A DNA stretch of 64,000 nt from Lachnoclostridium sp. (GTDB taxonomy: Bacteria; Bacillota_A; Clostridia; Lachnospirales; Lachnospiraceae), in contig SVDR01000002.1 in the NCBI GenBank assembly GCA_015057755.1, positions 1 through 64,000 on the forward strand. The letters run 5' to 3'. Under the pieces are notes generated by a model that searched no databases, was not told where the DNA came from, and saw only the letters and a list, made by a program, of their open reading frames with translations. The position numbers were made by a program, and so were the translations under genes. Positions within the stretch are counted from its first letter, which is position 1; every line of letters starts with the position of its first letter. Below, one piece after another: positions 29,001-39,614 of this stretch.

Positions 29001-32000
29001 AGTAATTGACTTCTCTTCTGTTTCCGAACATCTAGAACATTTGAATATCTGCTTTCCGTTTTCCGTACAAGTCGGCTTAACGGTTTGTGTTTCATCCACA
29101 ATCATGTCATGATCTAATGCAGCCACAATTTCCTGTGCTATAAGAACTTCACTACATACGGAACAATGGCTTCCCTCTGTAAGACCTGTCTCTGTACATG
29201 TTGGTGCCACAGCTTCATCTGTCACCGTTGTATGACCAAGGGCATCTACTGTTTCTTGTGCCACTAATACCTCATCACATACAGAACAATGACTTCCTTC
29301 TGTTAATCCTGTTTCTGTACAGGTTGGCGCTACAGCAGCATCTGTCACTGTTGTATGACCAAGGGCCGGAACCTCTTCCTGAGCTGCAAATACCACATTA
29401 CATGTAGAGCAGTGGCTTCCTTCTGTCAATCCTGTCTCTGTACATGTTGGTGCCACAGCTTCATCTGTCACCGTTGTATGACCAAGGGCCGGAACCTCAT
29501 CTTGTTCCGTCAATACTGTCTGACATACAGAACACATGCTTCCTTCTGTTAATCCTGTTTCTGTACATGTTGGATCCTTCGCCTCTGTAGCAACTGCCGT
29601 ATGTCCAAGAGCTTCTACTACTTCCTGGGCTACCAATACCTCATTACATACAGAACAGTGCTTTCCTTCTGTTAAGCCTGTTTCTGTACATGTCGACGCT
29701 TTCGCAGCATCTACTACTTCTGTATGACCAAGCGCAGACACTACTTCTGGTACCTTTAGAATATCTCCACATACGGAACACTTTGTTCCTTCCGTATAAC
29801 CGACGCTTGTACACTTAGCGTCTACAGCAGGGATTGTTTCATTAGTATGGCCTGTCGCTGCCACTACTTCCTGCGCTACTAATACTTCATTACATACAGA
29901 ACAGTGCTTTCCTTCTGTTAAGCCTGTCTCTGTACAATCTGGAGCTACTGCTGCATCAATCACCTCTGTATGACCGAGCGCATCGACTACTGTCTGCGCT
30001 ACAAGCACTTCATCACATACAGAACAGTGCTTTCCTTCCGTTAAACCGGTTGCTGTACACGTCGGGGCTACTGCTTCGTCTACTACTTCTGTATGGCCCA
30101 GCGCATCGACTACTGTCTGCGCTACCAATACTTCGTTACATACGGAGCAATGTTTTCCTTCTGTAAGACCCGTTTCGGTACATGTTGGAGATACTGCTGC
30201 ATCAATTACCTCTGTATGACCAAGTGCATCGACTACTGTCTGTGCTACCAGTACTTCGTTACATGCAGAGCAGTGCTTTCCTTCTGTTAAACCTGTCTCT
30301 GTACATGTCGGGGCTTTCGCAGCATCTACTACTTCGGTATGACCAAGTGCTTCGACTACTGTCTGTGCTGCCAGTACTTCGTTACATGCAGAGCAGTGTT
30401 TTCCTTCTGTTAAACCGGTTGCTGTACACGTCGGTGCTACTGCTGCATCAATCACTTCGGTATGACCAAGTGCATCAACTACTGTCTGTGCTACCAGTAC
30501 TTCGTTACATACAGAACAATGCTTTCCTTCTGTTAAACCTGTCTCTGTACATGTCGGGGCTTTCGCAGCATCTACTACTTCGGTATGACCAAGTGCTTCG
30601 ACATACTTATCAGTATATACATCATAACAGTTCACACAAGTGTATGTTGTATATCCTTTTTCCGTACAGGTTGGAGCTGAAATATTTCCACTATAAGAAT
30701 GACCAGTTGCAGGAATTTCTTCCTGGGCTACAATCGTTTCTCCACATGTAGAACAGTGGCTTCCCTCTGTCTTTCCTGCAACAGTACAAGTTGCCTCTAC
30801 CGCAACATCTACTACCTCAGCATGACCGAGAGCCTTTGCTACTTCCTGTGTAACCAACACTTCATCACATACAGAACAGTGCTTTCCTTCCGTTAAACCG
30901 GTTGCTGTACACGTCGGGGCTACTGCTGCATCAATTACTTCTGTATGACCAAGTGCTTCTACTACTGTCTGTGCTACCAGCACTTCGTTACATGCAGAGC
31001 AGTGCTTTCCTTCTGTTAAACCTGTCTCTGTACAATCTGGAGCTACTGCTGCATCAATTACTTCTGTATGACCAAGTGCTTCTACTACTGTCTGTGCTAC
31101 CAGTACTTCGTTACATACAGAACAGTGCTTTCCTTCCGTTAAACCGGTTGCTGTACACGTCGGAGCTACTGCCTCATCAATTACCTCTGTATGACCGAGT
31201 GCTTCTACTACTGTCTGTGCTACCAGTACTTCGTTACATACAGAGCAGTGCTTTCCTTCTGTTAAACCTGTCTCTGTACATGTCGGGGCTTTCGCAGCAT
31301 CTACTACTTCGGTATGACCAAGTGCTTCGATTTCTTCCTGAGCTACTATTACTGCATCACATACGGAACAATGTTTTCCTTCTGTAAGGCCTGTTTCTGT
31401 ACAAGTTGCTGCTACTGCTGCATCAATTACCTCTGTGTGAGAAGCTGGAATTACATTCTGAGCTACAAGCACCTCACTACATACGGAACAGTGTTTTCCT
31501 TCTGTCTTTCCATTTGCTGTACATGTTGCCGCTACTGCCGCATCGATTACCTCTGTATGACCAAGTGCTGGTACTACTTCCTGCGCTACAAGTACAGTAT
31601 TACACACAGAACAATGTGTTCCTGCCGTGTAACCATCTGTTGTACAAGTTGCTGCTACTGCTTCATCAGCTGTCTCAGTATGACCAGTCGCCGGAATCTC
31701 TTCCTGCGCTACAAGAACTTCGTTACATACAGAACAGTGTTTTCCTTCTGTGAGTCCTGCTTCTGTACAGGTCGCTGCTTTTGTCGCATCCACTACTTCG
31801 GTATGACCAAGTTCCGGTGTTACTTCTTGTTTTACAAGTACTGTACCACATACGGAGCACACTTTTCCTTCTGTTAAGCCTGTGGCTATACAGGTTGCCG
31901 CTACTGCTGCATGCACCACTTCTGTATGACCTGTTGCTGACACTACTTCCTGTGCCACAATCACTTCATTACATACAGAACAATGCTTTCCTTCTGTTAA

Positions 32001-35000
32001 ACCGGTTGCTGTACAGGTTGCCGCCACTGCTTCATCTACCACTTCCGTATGAGCAAGCTTAGCTATCGTTTCCTGTTCTACCAACACCTCACCACATACG
32101 GAACAGTGTTTTCCTTCTGTGAGTCCAGTTGCTGCACAAGTTGCCGCTACCGCTTCATCTACCACTTCTGTATGATCAAGCTTTGCTATCGTTTCCTGTT
32201 CTACCAACACCTCACCACATACGGAACAATGTTTTCCTTCTGTAAGACCTTCTTCTGCACAAGTTGGACCTACTGCCGCATCTACTGCTTCGGTATGAGC
32301 AAGCTTATTTACTGTTTCCTGTGCCACAAGCACCTTATTACACGTGGAACAATGTTTTCCTTCTGTAAGACCTGTTGCTGCACAAGTTGCCGCTACCGCT
32401 GCATCTACTACTTCTGTATGACCTGTTGCTGGGATTACTTCTGTATACACATCCCCACAAGTACACGTAAATGTTTTCAGACCATCTGATTCGCACTCCG
32501 CAGCAGTGGTAATCTTCTCCTCGTATTGATGTTCATCACAAGTTTTTTCCCATACACCACTTTTATAATTGTAAGTACCACTAGATCCCGTTGTTTCCAC
32601 ATAGGAAGAGTCTTCATTTTTTAGTTTTGCTGGTGTAAGTGGAATCTCAACATATCCTGTACCCTGAATTAGCTGGTATGTTACAGTCTGAGTTCCAGGT
32701 TGTATGTTTGCTACACCAGAACCTGTACTATATACATTCGCACCTCCAGAAGTTGTATACACATAACCAGCAGATGCATCTACTGTACCATTGACTAAAA
32801 TAGAAGCATCCACTAAATCAGCTTCCGTACGAGTGTATGTCTTTCCTGGAGCATAATTGATCGGTGACAATTTCTCATTTCGTGCGCCACAGTAAGTTCC
32901 CCACTGATCAACATCATAAATATAAATACTATTGCCTGATCCCAAAATGCATGTGGCATTTTCTTCAATGATAATTTGTGCTCCTGGCAGTAAAGCAATA
33001 TCCTGATTAACATTAATATTACTGCCAGGTTTAATGGTTACAGTAAAGTTACCATTAATACCCAAATCATATTTACTAGAATCAATAGATGATGTACCTA
33101 CATCCATTTTAATTGAAGAAATACTAACTTCACCATTCGCCTCTAATAATAAGCGATCCGTTGCGCCATCATATGTCTTTGTAACTGAACCTTTAGTTAA
33201 ATTAAACATGGAGTTACTTGGACCGATAAATCCTACAGAAGAACCAAAATCAGCACTTGACATATAGATTGTTGTATAACTAAATTCTTTGGCTCCATAT
33301 TCTAAAGTCAATGGTACTTCTATATTCTGAATATAATACTGAGACAATGGAAACACTCCATTTTTCATATCAGTACTTTGAGTACCACCTCTAAAATCCA
33401 TAAACTGGAAGTTTTCATATACAGTTGCACCATTTTTCGCAGTCACACTGCCAGAGCCAGTAATAAATCCATAGACGTACAATGTACCACCACTATTTAT
33501 GGTAATATTACTATCTCCTTCCATCTTGATAAAACTTACTTTACCAGTTGGAGAACCACCATTTGCATTACTACCATTACCATAACGATGTTTAGCAGAA
33601 AGACTCACGTTACCATTAATGGTAAGATTAGCTCCATCAGCCATTGTTAATGTACGATATGGAGTTGGAGTCACATATTCCCCCGTATTTAATGGCTGAT
33701 CTGTATATAACGAATTCCCCTCATCAAAAGGAATCAATAAAGTCACTCCTGATGGTATTTCATGTTCGCCAGCTGTTAATGTACCATCATTCATTAATAC
33801 CATATATTTTTGACTACTGTTGGAAGCAAACGTTGACGCATCATCTAAATTATCAAATAAATACACGCCCTGTACAGCATAATAATATAACTTACCCAGA
33901 CCTAAAAGACCTGTACTAACCGATTTTTGCGATGCTCCTCCTACCGCAAAATAAGGAGGTGAACCAGCTCCCACAAATACTGCCTTTATCGTCATATCTC
34001 CAGCAGGCATTAAAGCATAGCTCGTAGTGGTAGAGAGAATAGAATTATCTGTTTCATCTACCCAACCAAGAAATCTAGCCCCTGATTTAGGTGAAGCTAC
34101 TAACTCTGCTCCTTCTTCAAAACGAATCGTCAACACGTCTCCAGCTAGAATAGAAGCCCCACCTACAGTGACACTACCTAATGTATCATCAAAATTAAAT
34201 GTAATATTCGACTCTGTGGCTGCTGCACTTATGTTGAAATTACTTAATACAAGCTTATTACTTGTACTATTTTTCGCGGTTGTCACAGTGACTATAAAAC
34301 TAGATTTTGGTTCAAGAACTTTATTAAATGATCCCGAAGTTCCTAAATATACTGTACCATCTATTTTCAATTCATTTATTGATGATGCAGTCCAATCAAA
34401 ACTTATGGTAGAAACACTTTCTGTTTCATTATATATTGTTATTGTTGCCGTTTTAGAACTAGCACCCAATCCAAAAATACCACCGCTACCTTGCGCCGTA
34501 ACAGTGACTGTACCATCTGTCATACTGTTATCCGTTGCTCCGGATACACTGACAGTAACACCCTCTACAGGCGTATAATTTCCAGACGCCGCAAGAAAAG
34601 TTGGCAAACTCATGGTTTGCATTATCATATAAAATCTTGCCCATGTGTCCACAGTGCTGAATTCCGCCAAAACAACTGCTTCGCTTTCTAATAGATCAGG
34701 CAACATTTTTTCCAATTCTACACATTCATTCCACGCAGTCTGCTGTGTATCTCCATCCATTGCAATAATCGAATCTGCAATTTCATCATCAGACACACCT
34801 ACTACAATTCCATAATTGTCTAAAAATTCTGCAATCTCCACTTTCACATCAAAATATAATTCACTGAATTCGAGAGTGAACTCATGCTCATTTAATTTGG
34901 AATAAAAATGCTTAAATGTCCTTGCTTCGTATTCAAATTGATCAATTATATCTTCATTCTGTTCGAGCACATCATTCAAAAGCACCTTTGCATCTTTTAG

Positions 35001-35450
35001 TGCCTTTTCCAGTGTTTCCCTGTCCATTGCCTCAATTGCAACACGTACCTTGCTCTCTGACATTTCAGTTGTTCCCAGATACTCCTTAAGGATATCTTCC
35101 ATATCTTCCCAAAGATCTCTGTATACAGCACTTGCCTCCGCATCAGATGCAGTCGCAGTTACCGGTTTTGTTTCTCCTCCAGTATTCCCGGATCCTGAGC
35201 CCGATCCACTGCCGGTATCTTTCGATGAATTACTCGAACTTGCGACATTCGACGTATCCGTCGAATTGCTTGAACTGACGACTTGCTGCTCATCTGTATG
35301 ATTGCAGTCATCCGTGTGAATATGTTCCTCAGTTCCTACCGTATAAGACGTATCCGCATATGCCGGTAACGGTATCGATGAAAATGTCATCGCTATCGAG
35401 AGCACAACTGGTAAGACTCGTTGTAAGAACAGTTTCTTCAACTCTTTCAT
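20067..35450 (-). CDS. Giant secreted wall-associated protein: ~60 Cys/His repeats, phosphodiester glycosidase domain, choline-binding-like repeats
   Basis: A single uninterrupted frame of 5127 residues. The signal peptide ends near PAYA (about residue 32). A Ser/Thr/Gly linker and a helical segment (to about 280) come next, then Ig-like beta domains, an InlB/Flg_new-like module with [11 protein letters not shown] (about 450) and a Gly/Asn-rich beta region. Residues 1011-3458 are about 60 tandem units of 41 residues. A helical domain of unknown type (about 3465-3650) precedes a phosphodiester glycosidase domain (about 3800-4033) with [22 protein letters not shown] and [10 protein letters not shown], the family motifs. 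Beta domains, choline-binding-like repeats (about 4480-4765), a Gly/Ser linker and two duplicated wall-binding blocks finish it. No LPXTG motif, so wall attachment is probably non-covalent. RBS GGGAG. Overall function unknown. Confidence 0.92.
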   Translation of the reverse strand: MKELKKLFLQRVLPVVLSIAMTFSSIPLPAYADTSYTVGTEEHIHTDDCNHTDEQQVVSSSNSTDTSNVASSSNSSKDTGSGSGSGSGNTGGETKPVTATASDAEASAVYRDLWEDMEDILKEYLGTTEMSESKVRVAIEAMDRETLEKALKDAKVLLNDVLEQNEDIIDQFEYEARTFKHFYSKLNEHEFTLEFSELYFDVKVEIAEFLDNYGIVVGVSDDEIADSIIAMDGDTQQTAWNECVELEKMLPDLLESEAVVLAEFSTVDTWARFYMIMQTMSLPTFLAASGNYTPVEGVTVSVSGATDNSMTDGTVTVTAQGSGGIFGLGASSKTATITIYNETESVSTISFDWTASSINELKIDGTVYLGTSGSFNKVLEPKSSFIVTVTTAKNSTSNKLVLSNFNISAAATESNITFNFDDTLGSVTVGGASILAGDVLTIRFEEGAELVASPKSGARFLGWVDETDNSILSTTTSYALMPAGDMTIKAVFVGAGSPPYFAVGGASQKSVSTGLLGLGKLYYYAVQGVYLFDNLDDASTFASNSSQKYMVLMNDGTLTAGEHEIPSGVTLLIPFDEGNSLYTDQPLNTGEYVTPTPYRTLTMADGANLTINGNVSLSAKHRYGNGSNANGGSPTGKVSFIKMEGDSNITINSGGTLYVYGFITGSGSVTAKNGATVYENFQFMDFRGGTQSTDMKNGVFPLSQYYIQNIEVPLTLEYGAKEFSYTTIYMSSADFGSSVGFIGPSNSMFNLTKGSVTKTYDGATDRLLLEANGEVSISSIKMDVGTSSIDSSKYDLGINGNFTVTIKPGSNINVNQDIALLPGAQIIIEENATCILGSGNSIYIYDVDQWGTYCGARNEKLSPINYAPGKTYTRTEADLVDASILVNGTVDASAGYVYTTSGGANVYSTGSGVANIQPGTQTVTYQLIQGTGYVEIPLTPAKLKNEDSSYVETTGSSGTYNYKSGVWEKTCDEHQYEEKITTAAECESDGLKTFTCTCGDVYTEVIPATGHTEVVDAAVAATCAATGLTEGKHCSTCNKVLVAQETVNKLAHTEAVDAAVGPTCAEEGLTEGKHCSVCGEVLVEQETIAKLDHTEVVDEAVAATCAATGLTEGKHCSVCGEVLVEQETIAKLAHTEVVDEAVAATCTATGLTEGKHCSVCNEVIVAQEVVSATGHTEVVHAAVAATCIATGLTEGKVCSVCGTVLVKQEVTPELGHTEVVDATKAATCTEAGLTEGKHCSVCNEVLVAQEEIPATGHTETADEAVAATCTTDGYTAGTHCSVCNTVLVAQEVVPALGHTEVIDAAVAATCTANGKTEGKHCSVCSEVLVAQNVIPASHTEVIDAAVAATCTETGLTEGKHCSVCDAVIVAQEEIEALGHTEVVDAAKAPTCTETGLTEGKHCSVCNEVLVAQTVVEALGHTEVIDEAVAPTCTATGLTEGKHCSVCNEVLVAQTVVEALGHTEVIDAAVAPDCTETGLTEGKHCSACNEVLVAQTVVEALGHTEVIDAAVAPTCTATGLTEGKHCSVCDEVLVTQEVAKALGHAEVVDVAVEATCTVAGKTEGSHCSTCGETIVAQEEIPATGHSYSGNISAPTCTEKGYTTYTCVNCYDVYTDKYVEALGHTEVVDAAKAPTCTETGLTEGKHCSVCNEVLVAQTVVDALGHTEVIDAAVAPTCTATGLTEGKHCSACNEVLAAQTVVEALGHTEVVDAAKAPTCTETGLTEGKHCSACNEVLVAQTVVDALGHTEVIDAAVSPTCTETGLTEGKHCSVCNEVLVAQTVVDALGHTEVVDEAVAPTCTATGLTEGKHCSVCDEVLVAQTVVDALGHTEVIDAAVAPDCTETGLTEGKHCSVCNEVLVAQEVVAATGHTNETIPAVDAKCTSVGYTEGTKCSVCGDILKVPEVVSALGHTEVVDAAKASTCTETGLTEGKHCSVCNEVLVAQEVVEALGHTAVATEAKDPTCTETGLTEGSMCSVCQTVLTEQDEVPALGHTTVTDEAVAPTCTETGLTEGSHCSTCNVVFAAQEEVPALGHTTVTDAAVAPTCTETGLTEGSHCSVCDEVLVAQETVDALGHTTVTDEAVAPTCTETGLTEGSHCSVCSEVLIAQEIVAALDHDMIVDETQTVKPTCTENGKQIFKCSRCSETEEKSITALGHSWKWTEDITAATCTTEGLAFYFCNVCYAATKQDVLPALGHNLEYHDYVAPTCTEAGSSAGSKCSRSRCDYTSGAETIPALGHAWGDWKITIDPTCSKEGTKTATCGTCGETKNETVATIGHTVVVDEAVAATCSKTGLTEGSHCSVCNEVLVAQETVPTIAHSEVIDAAVAPDCTNTGLTEGKHCSVCNEVLVAQEEVKALGHTEVIDAAVAPDCTNTGLTEGKHCSVCNEVLVAQTVVDALGHTEVIDAAVAATCTATGLTEGKHCSVCNEVLVAQTVVDALGHTEVIDAAVAPTCTETGLTEGKHCSVCEKVLTQQYKVDALNHISVTDKAVAATCTTTGLTEGSHCGRCNEILVSQEVIPMIPHTEVVDKATSPTCTATGLTEGKHCSVCKKVLVAQEEVKALGHTEVIDEVVAPTCTETGLTEGKHCSVCKEVLVAQEVVKALGHTEVIDEAVAPDCTNTGLTEGKHCSACNEVLVAQTVVDALGHTEVIDAAVAPDCTNTGLTEGTHCSACNEVLVAQTVVDALGHTEVIDAAVAATCTATGLTEGKHCSACNEVLVAQTVVDALGHTEVVDEAVAPACTATGLTEGKHCSVCKEVLAAQEVIDALGHTEVVDEAVAPTCTTTGKTAGSHCSVCNTVLAAQKTIAALGHTPVTDAAVAPTCTETGLTEGRHCSVCDRVLVAQDTVAALGHKEVVDKVVAPDCTNTGLTKGTHCSVCNEVLVAQEVVAALGHTEVTDAAVAPDCTETGLTEGTHCSVCEEVLVAQEVVDALGHTEVTDAAVEPECEKTGLTEGSHCSVCGEILVAQEVVDALAHTAEAVNAVAPSCLKNGLTEGSKCSVCGKILVVQTVVPATGHTRVVDEAKAPTCTETGLTEGIHCSVCNAEIQKQEVRPALGHTEVVDKAVASTCTETGLTEGKHCSVCGEELVAQEVVDALGHTEVIDEAVASTCTETGLTEGKHCSVCKEVLVAQEVVDALGHTEVVDEAVAPTCTTNGKTAGSHCSVCNTTIVPQTPVAATGHTPVIDEAVAATCTETGLTKGEHCSVCNTVLQAQEVIPVLGHKEVIDEAVEATCTENGFTEGKHCSVCKEVLVAQEIVDALGHKEVIDEAVEATCTENGLTEGKHCSVCKEVLTAQEVVEALGHNVVIDVASASNCTEAGATEGSHCSVCGEVLVAQEEIPALGHTEEIDDAVAATCTETGFTEGKHCSVCNEVLVAQEVVPALDHDWGEGIVTLKPTCVMPGERTFTCSRDGITKVEIEPAPGHILEFVDAVEPTYTSIGWEAYEKCKVCTYSTYVELPTLEKPPIEDFDTFMENLSLLEELAVAYSRANPGKDPVNLVIKYIRTGVDRYNSGSWNIMAGYEDAGFAKYVTETENALNEGITDEDEMIGVTRLKNIENFYLPNGDYTDIGHMFGTMDITYHNNFSQNHADVAGWAGDLVDLLSLSDQFGVTSVEVEALVEEINTKYFLKTDAEIIKMHGEKPAEGSFSETDVFGDLDGFYVTTELEKVEEYEVGDLYAILKNHFTEDLTNEERASYFLDHRLDGVTSRTGIRNAVFAAYTGNSVIGTLEGTRTFNAMDLSEMRRACCYAFADYICKLAGDYVELGENIYYDIVSEEFSTLAPGITQEIKKVTTADDKTLRYYVATADITSQYVDLYANYKDNDPSKGWGMARVLDQANAAQERYGNPESEDYIPNYNVIVSTNGAGFNMQTGEPGGLLVMGGVEYHPIDGNGFFGILDDGTPVIGTTAEYNTIYKGRVKEAIAGFGATLVKDGEITVSYSDSYTSNRAGRTAIGITKTGKVVLMVADGRQEPISCGASMQEIAQIMLEAGCEHAINLDGGGSTTYVAKQEGSDELEVINNPSDGFQRSVSTSWFVVSTAPSDTAFDHALITAEKNYMTIGTNVQVSASGVSATGNPADLPEGIEWKVSDERWGSITQDGVFTGKRLGDVNVQLWLEDELLATKTLHIVNPDTVYFKREKMDAIYGSKITLPVVALYEGKEVAITAADLVFSLSNELAGVVNGFEFTGTEGSGLKNTTVTAALKTDESVAGSMIIYLYNQGEATFDFDKATGGDRQLSWDRKVTNSTTTDHVTYMVDKLDEPMITSYIFAIDMTQIPIPEQLSDLIYMLPGADAEDASAWNFLLQLAERVSVLTEVKAVIKFDPNVDVDYSKLTVVNEYFIYDKNRVTFNEETNELTLPLKWKDQTTAIDPETANPLCIVSGIKLTPKDDAAWDENDQLSLTNTGAISYEIYLRANALYSFASDPENREIYGLEPFVNPDDESEKGGSFGDVYKEFIDSYTLINSLKNGWVYEDGGYAYYVSGERYTGIQAVGDYYYDFGNDGINIGQTKYTGLFETGDIVHYAKNGTLQIGWVDVGDEDYCFDENGDGYNGKHAMDEVLMIFENGKLVGGTSGLIVKSDGKTYYYMDGRKVYGWTYIGEDLYHFNATTGAATTGTQVYPDDESKSKNAYYDFDESGKALRGYFNKDDFYYWGGVAKKDSWVKNGWDPDPEAWYATNMYGVQVQDRTSDEETVLHYMDGLLYTFENATGKLVKGCVVKENGYLYYYWAGEPRNDGWFTIFDETYYAYEDGHLAVGVKTIDGVKHTFNSQGVLQAPGSSSGGGGGSSSGGGGGGGGSSSGGGGGAAGGGAAGGSSAGSSYLPEYVVSGSWSKVEDGNKVAAGTDVGKTTAEDDWMFIDSNGNAYKDKWAAVANPYADVSKGQSNFDWFYFDSEGHMVTGWIQYGGDWYYLHEDSDGTLGRMYTGWNQIGGKWYYLNPESDGRRGAMITDSWIDGRYVGVDGVLVGDATGLYNGAGSKPVTGTTTNTNTTTGNTSADVADLPDYVVWGSWNQDTEENWEFTRNDGVPYKNMWAALHNPYADASKGQSNFDWFYFDNSGHMVTGWTLFGGLWYYLNPTSDGTLGRMYIGWNQIDGKWYYLNPESDGTRGAMLTDRWIGDAYVGADGVLDESRTQ
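20070..21006 (-). repeat. Duplicated C-terminal wall-binding block in the giant protein
   Basis: Two copies of about 135-145 residues (roughly 20562-21006 and 20070-20480). Both open with LP(E/D)YVV, then GSW, ANPYAD or [50 protein letters not shown] and a closing YVG(V/A)DGVL. They are separated by a Thr/Asn-rich linker. The GWYYL-like units resemble cell-wall/choline-binding repeats. Confidence 0.85.
21015..21141 (-). repeat. Poly-Gly/Ser low-complexity linker
   Basis: About 42 residues of only Gly, Ser and a few Ala, in runs of five to eight Gly separated by SSS. It is a flexible spacer between the choline-binding-like repeats and the duplicated terminal block. Confidence 0.9.
25078..32420 (-). 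repeat. About 60 tandem 123-bp units coding a 41-residue Cys/His repeat
   Basis: The consensus opens [20 protein letters not shown] and continues [14 protein letters not shown], then TVVDALG. Nearly every copy keeps an opening His, a Cys at position 13, His-Cys at 23-24, and CxxC at 24-27. I counted 60 copies by eye from the first HTEVV to the last degenerate HILEF copy, plus one partial unit before them. Most copies are 41 residues; exceptions (units 8, 15, 28-31, 59, 60) vary in length and lose TGLTEG. Neighbouring copies in several stretches are nearly identical, indicating recent block duplication. The spaced Cys/His set suggests a small metal-binding (zinc-ribbon-like) or redox unit, which is inference. 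Confidence 0.9.
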
Positions 35451-35496
35451 AATTACTCCCTTTCCTTTACAATGTATTTATTGACCTTTATCTTTT

Positions 35497-35525
35497 ATCA
35501 TAACAGCACTTATTACCTCGCGCAA
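35497..35525 (-). promoter_or_regulatory. Candidate promoter of the giant gene
   Basis: Minus strand TTGCGC (35520-35525), 17-nt spacer, TATGAT (35497-35502), some 45 nt before the ATG at 35450. Confidence 0.5.
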
Positions 35526-35539
35526 ATACATGACACATG

Positions 35540-35570
35540 TTTGCCACACTTTTGCTCCTTTTTTGCCACA
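35540..35570 (-). promoter_or_regulatory. Two direct repeats TGTGGCAAA upstream of the giant-gene promoter
   Basis: TGTGGCAAA at 35562-35570 and again at 35540-35548 (minus strand), a 22-bp period or about two helical turns, ending 14 nt before the -35 box. This is a typical geometry for an activator dimer site. Confidence 0.4.
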
Positions 35571-35604
35571 TGATATAGTTCTTATGTATCATTTTGTACT
35601 GACA

Positions 35605-38600
35605 TCAAAAAAACTTAATCCAACCCAGTCTATTTTTAAGCTTCTTGATCATCCGTTTGCCTTTCGACATCTGTATATGGTTTTCCTGACTGAGACTTTC
35701 ACCCTCATAACACCAATTCAGATGTCGTTTCCTCTTCTTGTCGATAGTCAAAATGCCCATCTGATAAGGAATTGTATCCATCTTCAGATTCTGTGGTTTG
35801 ACTACACATTCAAATCCGGAATAAAGGTATCTTTTGTCTCCAAAATACTCCACTACATCTGGTCGCAAACAGGGAACTGTTTTGGCTCCGTAAGTATTGC
35901 CATCTGGGTCTTCGAACACCACATAACGTTCAAAAACATCTGGTGGTGCTTCGTGCTCAAGACGAGACCAACCTGAAATCACAATCTTATTGTCAACAGT
36001 TACGTTTTCAATTCTACCATTTTTTGTGCGTAGGCATCTAGAAAGTTTCATTTTCAGAAGTTCATCAAATGGCTCTGTAGATTTGCTCTCCATATCTCTG
36101 TTTAATTGATAGAATGGGTCTTTTCCTGCTAACCACTTGTACTCTGCTAATAGTGATTGCAATTCTTCACCCGAAAAACTCTCGTGAATCTTGTCATTCA
36201 AGCTCGATTCATCTCGCATTTCACGATGATAGTATGCAGCAACATCATTTCGAATCACTTGGTAAAAACCTTTTTGATGTAGCGTCAGACACAATTTCAT
36301 ATCACCATATAATGTCGGATGCGTTTCGTCAAAGCCACCCGCCTGACAGAATTTTTCGGTTTGAATCATCATACATGCACCACTTACACAGAGACAATTC
36401 CGGTCAATCCAATTCAGGTAGAACTCCTGCGGCTTGTGATCCTCATCGTTTACACCGATAAAAAACGGTTCCTCCTCTGAAATCGTAATTCCCGAATGTA
36501 CAATTCTGGTCGTCAGTGGCTCATATAACTTGGCACCGACAGCACCAACATGTTTTTGCTGCGCATGTCCAAGCATCCGTTCCATCCATTCTGGTTGGAA
36601 CACTTCAATACTGTCATTCATGAACAGTAAATATTCTCCGGATGCCTGTGCTGCCCCTTCGTTCAATGCTTTTGAACTCCGTTTTTCATTCTCACTCTCG
36701 ACTACCAAGATTTCATAATTCTTATATTTGGTATATTTCTCAATCGACTCAATACACCGTTTGAGCTGTTCCGGCTGATTCCCAGATAAAATAATCACAC
36801 TTACCAGAGGCTCTCTAACCACATCATACACAATACGACTCTGATTGGTTCCGACAACTGCTTCCAAATGTGCCTTTATCTGATTGCGCCGTATATAATC
36901 AGCTTTTGCATTTCTTGCAGCTTTCATCATATGATCTGCAGTCAGTTTTTCATAGGATTCCATTCCAATTTGGTCTCTGCAATGATACAGGACTTTTGCC
37001 ACATGACCAACACGGGCGTGATCCGACTGCTCCATAAATCGTAATACCAGATCATAGTCGTGGCCTCCGTTATATGCAGTACGAAAACCTGTTATACTCT
37101 TTACAATTGATGTACGATACGCAGAAAGATGGGCTGTGTACAACATACTTAAGAGCAAATCTGGCGACCAATCCGGCTTAAAGAACGGTGTATGACGCTG
37201 TATTCCATCTGCTGTCATATAATCTTCGTCACTGTAGATCAAATCCAGTTCCGGATTCTCATTCAGCGTCTTTGCTAACTCATACAACGCTTGTTCCTCA
37301 ATCGTATCTTTCGCATCTACAAATACAAGATAATCCCCTTTAACAATCTGTATTGCATCATTGAGCGCCATTGGAGCCTCGCCATGAACACTGCGATAAA
37401 GAACCCGAACTTTCCTGTTCTTTTCATATTTTTGCAGCAGCGGTATTATGCCATCGAACGTGGAACAATCATCCACCAGTATCAGTTCAAAGCAATCATA
37501 ACTCTGCGTAAGAATTGACTGAATACATTCTCTTAAATATTCGACCGATGTATTATAGACAGGAATAATCACAGAAAACAGTGGTTTATATTTCAGTGTT
37601 CCACCTGATTTTTCGCAATCCTTCCAATCTTTCATCCATCTGGCATAGCTGCGCATCCTGCGAATCCTGTCAGCATCTGTAAAGTCAAATGCCGCATCTT
37701 CTTTGGGATACCAAACACCATATTTTACTGCCATTTGAGACTTGATTTCGTCCGAAATATCCGGTCTCTTTAAGAAACCTTCTAACCAATAAGTTCCAAT
37801 ATTAGGCTCTCGCTCCAACTGTTCTTTGGTCGTATACGCAATGAACTTTTCTTCCCCCTGCTTTCTGGCAAATCCATCCACATTTCGAAGGTTTCCAATA
37901 TTCACCGCTTCGTCTACTGTTGGAGCATTGATCAATCGTCTTAACCGACTCACAGCGATTTCCGGAGTATATTCCACATCATAGTTTTCCACAAAATCAA
38001 CTCCTGTGGAGATATAATCACAAATGCCGTGCAGCATCTCCTCTTTTTCCCGATCACCTTCTCCATCTTCAAAAATAACGTCTCCGTTTTCTCCATAATA
38101 ATATGCACTTTCATGAGGTGCCGAGAAAAACAGTTCATATAGAATTACATTTTTTTCTGTATCATCCTGCAGACTAAAGTTTTTATAAAAATCAAATAAA
38201 TATGTTTCATAGCGCAGACCATGTAACTGATTGCGGCTCTTGTCTGTATTTTTGATCCCAAAATAGATAAAATACAGTTCTGTTTCGTAGCCAACAGCCC
38301 GCTTAAACCGTTCTAACAATTCTTGAGAACTGCCCTGCCATCCACAATCAAAGCAAATGGCATCCTGCTCAAATAAACCTGCCTTTTCAAAATATGCTTT
38401 CGCATTTTCACGCTCCATTCTGCAGCGTCTGAGCAAGACTTCTTTGTTATAACCGTAAAGCTGCTTAAACTGAGCCATCTCGCGCTCGGAATAAATAACA
38501 TCATCAAACGTACGGAAGCCACATTCTTCCAGATTCTTGATTTCGTTTCTATCAATACACAGATAGTCCCATACTTCTCCAACGGTTTGTCCTTCCACAT

Positions 38601-39573
38601 ATGGCGGGAGGGACCTTATCGCTGTATCATCCAGATTTTCAATTGCTGCCAGAGTGAGAGCTCTTCTTGACGTATAAAGATATTCGATATTTGTATAGCC
38701 AAGCATCTTAAAGATCTGATACAAATTGTAACCATCTCTGGATAAGAAAAAAATCTTTTTATCTTTCTGCTTAACCTGATTCATCAGGAAGCGATATAGC
38801 CCCATATACAAAGGACCACCAACCTCAACTCCAAGATTGTACCAAAACCCGTTATTTTTATTATAAAGGATTTTGTAAAGTCCTTGATCCACGTCAGAGC
38901 AGATTACATTCTTAACCTTATCAAGATTACACTCACGATTATATATGAACGTCTCCATACCAAAGCTGGCTGGAATATCCCCATCATCGCGAACTTTATC
39001 TCCGATATGCAGAATATCTTTGTAATCCACGTTTTCTTTTTTCGCTACGACTTCGAACAGGTCTTTATTAAACTTTGCCTTTCTTTCATTCGCTGAGCAA
39101 TATATATGATCAATCTCCCAAAAACCTTTGTTACGAAGAATTTCCCCTATTGTCTCTGCAAATAAATACATGTCGCTAATTGCAACAACCCTTTTTCCCT
39201 GTTCCTTAGCATACAAAAAGATTTCCAGAAGTTCTTCATTTGCTGTCAGAGCATCGCGTTCCATTTGTATTTCATATGCTTTCACTTCATCCCAATTGAC
39301 CGGAATTTCAGTATGTTCTGCCAGAACCTCGTAAATTTGATCCATATCCGCATGAGGATACTGAAATGCCTCGTGTTCTCTGCGACTGGCCTCATTCTGC
39401 ATATCAATCCGAAGTCTCCGGAATCCATGGATTTCAAAGTGCTTTCCTACCAAATCAAAAATCGTTTCTGGACTATTGGTTTTTCTAAACAGTAATGTAT
39501 CAAATACATCAAAGGAAATCAGGCGTGCCTTATCTATTTTATTTTTTAATAATGTTCTCTCCTGATCCGTCAT
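35605..39573 (-). CDS. HAD-like domain fused to two GT2 glycosyltransferase domains
   Basis: A 1322-residue cytoplasmic protein. Residues 1-220 form a HAD-like domain with SFDVFDTLLFRK (nucleophile Asp in DVFDT) and GDKVRDDGDIPASFG. Residues 230-640 are a long helical linker of the type seen with HAD domains in polysaccharide loci. Residues 666-880 are a GT-A family 2 domain, FSVIIPVYNTSVEYL, with LVDDCSTFDG and DLIYSDEDY. A second GT2-like domain starts near 918 (VSVIILSGNQPEQLKRC) with MNDSIEVFQPEW. The protein probably adds one or two sugars of the surface polysaccharide. It is the last gene of the operon, 41 nt after the DHHW gene. The HAD domain's role (phosphatase or structural) is unknown. 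Confidence 0.85.
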   Translation of the reverse strand: MTDQERTLLKNKIDKARLISFDVFDTLLFRKTNSPETIFDLVGKHFEIHGFRRLRIDMQNEASRREHEAFQYPHADMDQIYEVLAEHTEIPVNWDEVKAYEIQMERDALTANEELLEIFLYAKEQGKRVVAISDMYLFAETIGEILRNKGFWEIDHIYCSANERKAKFNKDLFEVVAKKENVDYKDILHIGDKVRDDGDIPASFGMETFIYNRECNLDKVKNVICSDVDQGLYKILYNKNNGFWYNLGVEVGGPLYMGLYRFLMNQVKQKDKKIFFLSRDGYNLYQIFKMLGYTNIEYLYTSRRALTLAAIENLDDTAIRSLPPYVEGQTVGEVWDYLCIDRNEIKNLEECGFRTFDDVIYSEREMAQFKQLYGYNKEVLLRRCRMERENAKAYFEKAGLFEQDAICFDCGWQGSSQELLERFKRAVGYETELYFIYFGIKNTDKSRNQLHGLRYETYLFDFYKNFSLQDDTEKNVILYELFFSAPHESAYYYGENGDVIFEDGEGDREKEEMLHGICDYISTGVDFVENYDVEYTPEIAVSRLRRLINAPTVDEAVNIGNLRNVDGFARKQGEEKFIAYTTKEQLEREPNIGTYWLEGFLKRPDISDEIKSQMAVKYGVWYPKEDAAFDFTDADRIRRMRSYARWMKDWKDCEKSGGTLKYKPLFSVIIPVYNTSVEYLRECIQSILTQSYDCFELILVDDCSTFDGIIPLLQKYEKNRKVRVLYRSVHGEAPMALNDAIQIVKGDYLVFVDAKDTIEEQALYELAKTLNENPELDLIYSDEDYMTADGIQRHTPFFKPDWSPDLLLSMLYTAHLSAYRTSIVKSITGFRTAYNGGHDYDLVLRFMEQSDHARVGHVAKVLYHCRDQIGMESYEKLTADHMMKAARNAKADYIRRNQIKAHLEAVVGTNQSRIVYDVVREPLVSVIILSGNQPEQLKRCIESIEKYTKYKNYEILVVESENEKRSSKALNEGAAQASGEYLLFMNDSIEVFQPEWMERMLGHAQQKHVGAVGAKLYEPLTTRIVHSGITISEEEPFFIGVNDEDHKPQEFYLNWIDRNCLCVSGACMMIQTEKFCQAGGFDETHPTLYGDMKLCLTLHQKGFYQVIRNDVAAYYHREMRDESSLNDKIHESFSGEELQSLLAEYKWLAGKDPFYQLNRDMESKSTEPFDELLKMKLSRCLRTKNGRIENVTVDNKIVISGWSRLEHEAPPDVFERYVVFEDPDGNTYGAKTVPCLRPDVVEYFGDKRYLYSGFECVVKPQNLKMDTIPYQMGILTIDKKRKRHLNWCYEGESLSQENHIQMSKGKRMIKKLKNRLGWIKFF

Positions 39574-39614
39574 ACTTACCTCTTTAAACGAAATTATCCT
39601 TTTCCACTATTGTT

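Noticed and set aside
25078..32420. Regular repeats that might look like a CRISPR array
   Set aside because: Units are 123 bp, contiguous, codon-constrained and without spacers; no cas genes nearby.
26999..32489. Many long plus-strand open frames rich in Leu, Tyr and Pro or Phe and Cys across the repeat array
   Set aside because: They are antisense shadows of the 123-bp repeats (a multiple of three keeps all frames in register), lack ribosome sites, and resemble no protein family.
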